A DNA stretch of 64,000 nucleotides. It comes from Phlebotomus papatasi. Its lineage: Eukaryota > Arthropoda > Insecta > Diptera > Psychodidae. The stretch covers positions 14,260,001 to 14,324,000 of the forward strand of contig NC_077223.1 of assembly GCF_024763615.1 (NCBI RefSeq). Direction: 5' to 3'. A model generated the notes under the pieces. It worked only from the letters and a program-made list of their open reading frames with translations, was not told the DNA's origin and did no database searches. A program made the position numbers and the translations under genes. Positions 63,900 through 64,000 of this stretch are shown in pieces. The first letter of the stretch is position 1. Each line of letters starts with the position of its first letter.

Positions 63900-64000
63900 A
63901 ACCTTTTAGCGACGAGACACTTTTTACGGACTGAAAATCAACAATAAAAATTAAACTGAGAAACATAATCAATGATAAGTCTTACATCTAAACTTAGAAA
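63900..64000. mobile_element. second copy of the CCCTTTAAAGACGA element, cut by the window edge
   Basis: Matches 44161-44260 ('gacgagacactttt', 'gaaaatca.caataaaaat', 'gtcttacatcta'), continuing beyond the window. Confidence 0.7.

Larger units (their letters stand above)
62794..64000. other. region upstream of the HPS1 exon
   Basis: Begins with the intron before HPS1 residue about 45. It holds the fold-back MITE 62931-63111, the MITE 63405-63670 and the start of the TTAA element at 63900. No clear ATG-containing exon with a donor was found on the minus strand. Confidence 0.55.

Noticed and set aside
1..64000. CRISPR array or bacterial-type operon
   Set aside because: Repeats are inverted or transposon-like without regular short spacers, and genes are split by spliceosomal introns.

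Overview
The window is AT-rich animal DNA with long, transposon-filled introns and strong spliceosomal signals. The gene content and the repeats (Bel/Pao LTR element, Tc1/mariner-type and TTAA-flanked elements, many fold-back MITEs) suggest an insect, most likely a dipteran. A nematoceran such as a sand fly would fit, but that is inference.

Left part (492-37928, + strand): one large gene could be rebuilt in full from ten exons whose splice phases agree throughout (3009 coding bases, 1002 residues). It encodes a type I membrane protein: signal peptide, LDL-receptor class A repeat, a run of CUB or CUB-like modules, a second class A repeat next to the membrane, one transmembrane helix and a short His/Pro-rich cytoplasmic tail. 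The architecture recalls the Drosophila CUB-and-LDLa protein Culd, but orthology is not proven. Its stop is TGA followed by C, and the seven in-frame codons after it would end the protein in ETSV, a class I PDZ ligand.

The introns hold most of the mobile DNA. Intron 6 carries a complete antisense Bel/Pao element (15851-22910) with LTRs that read as identical, a 5-bp target duplication and an unbroken 1914-codon polyprotein. The same intron holds a 1.66-kb near-palindrome built from two head-to-head copies of a Tc1-like 5' half.

Middle part (38017-61182): no complete gene was recognised. Two isolated open stretches with splice-like borders (48883-49111 and 54560-54664, + strand) may be exons of an unidentified gene. 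The rest is layered repeats: TA-flanked MITE families, fold-back elements, three TTAA-flanked elements (35433-35666 lies in the CUB gene), a 217-bp tandem duplication and an array of palindromic units.

Right part (61183-62793, - strand): the large 3' coding exon of HPS1, a BLOC-3 subunit. Its first coding exon(s) were not found and probably lie beyond the window or in an unrecognised short exon. HPS1 converges on the genes to its left. The two genes are not linked functionally except that, if the Culd assignment is right, both concern endolysosomal trafficking in cells such as photoreceptors and pigment cells.
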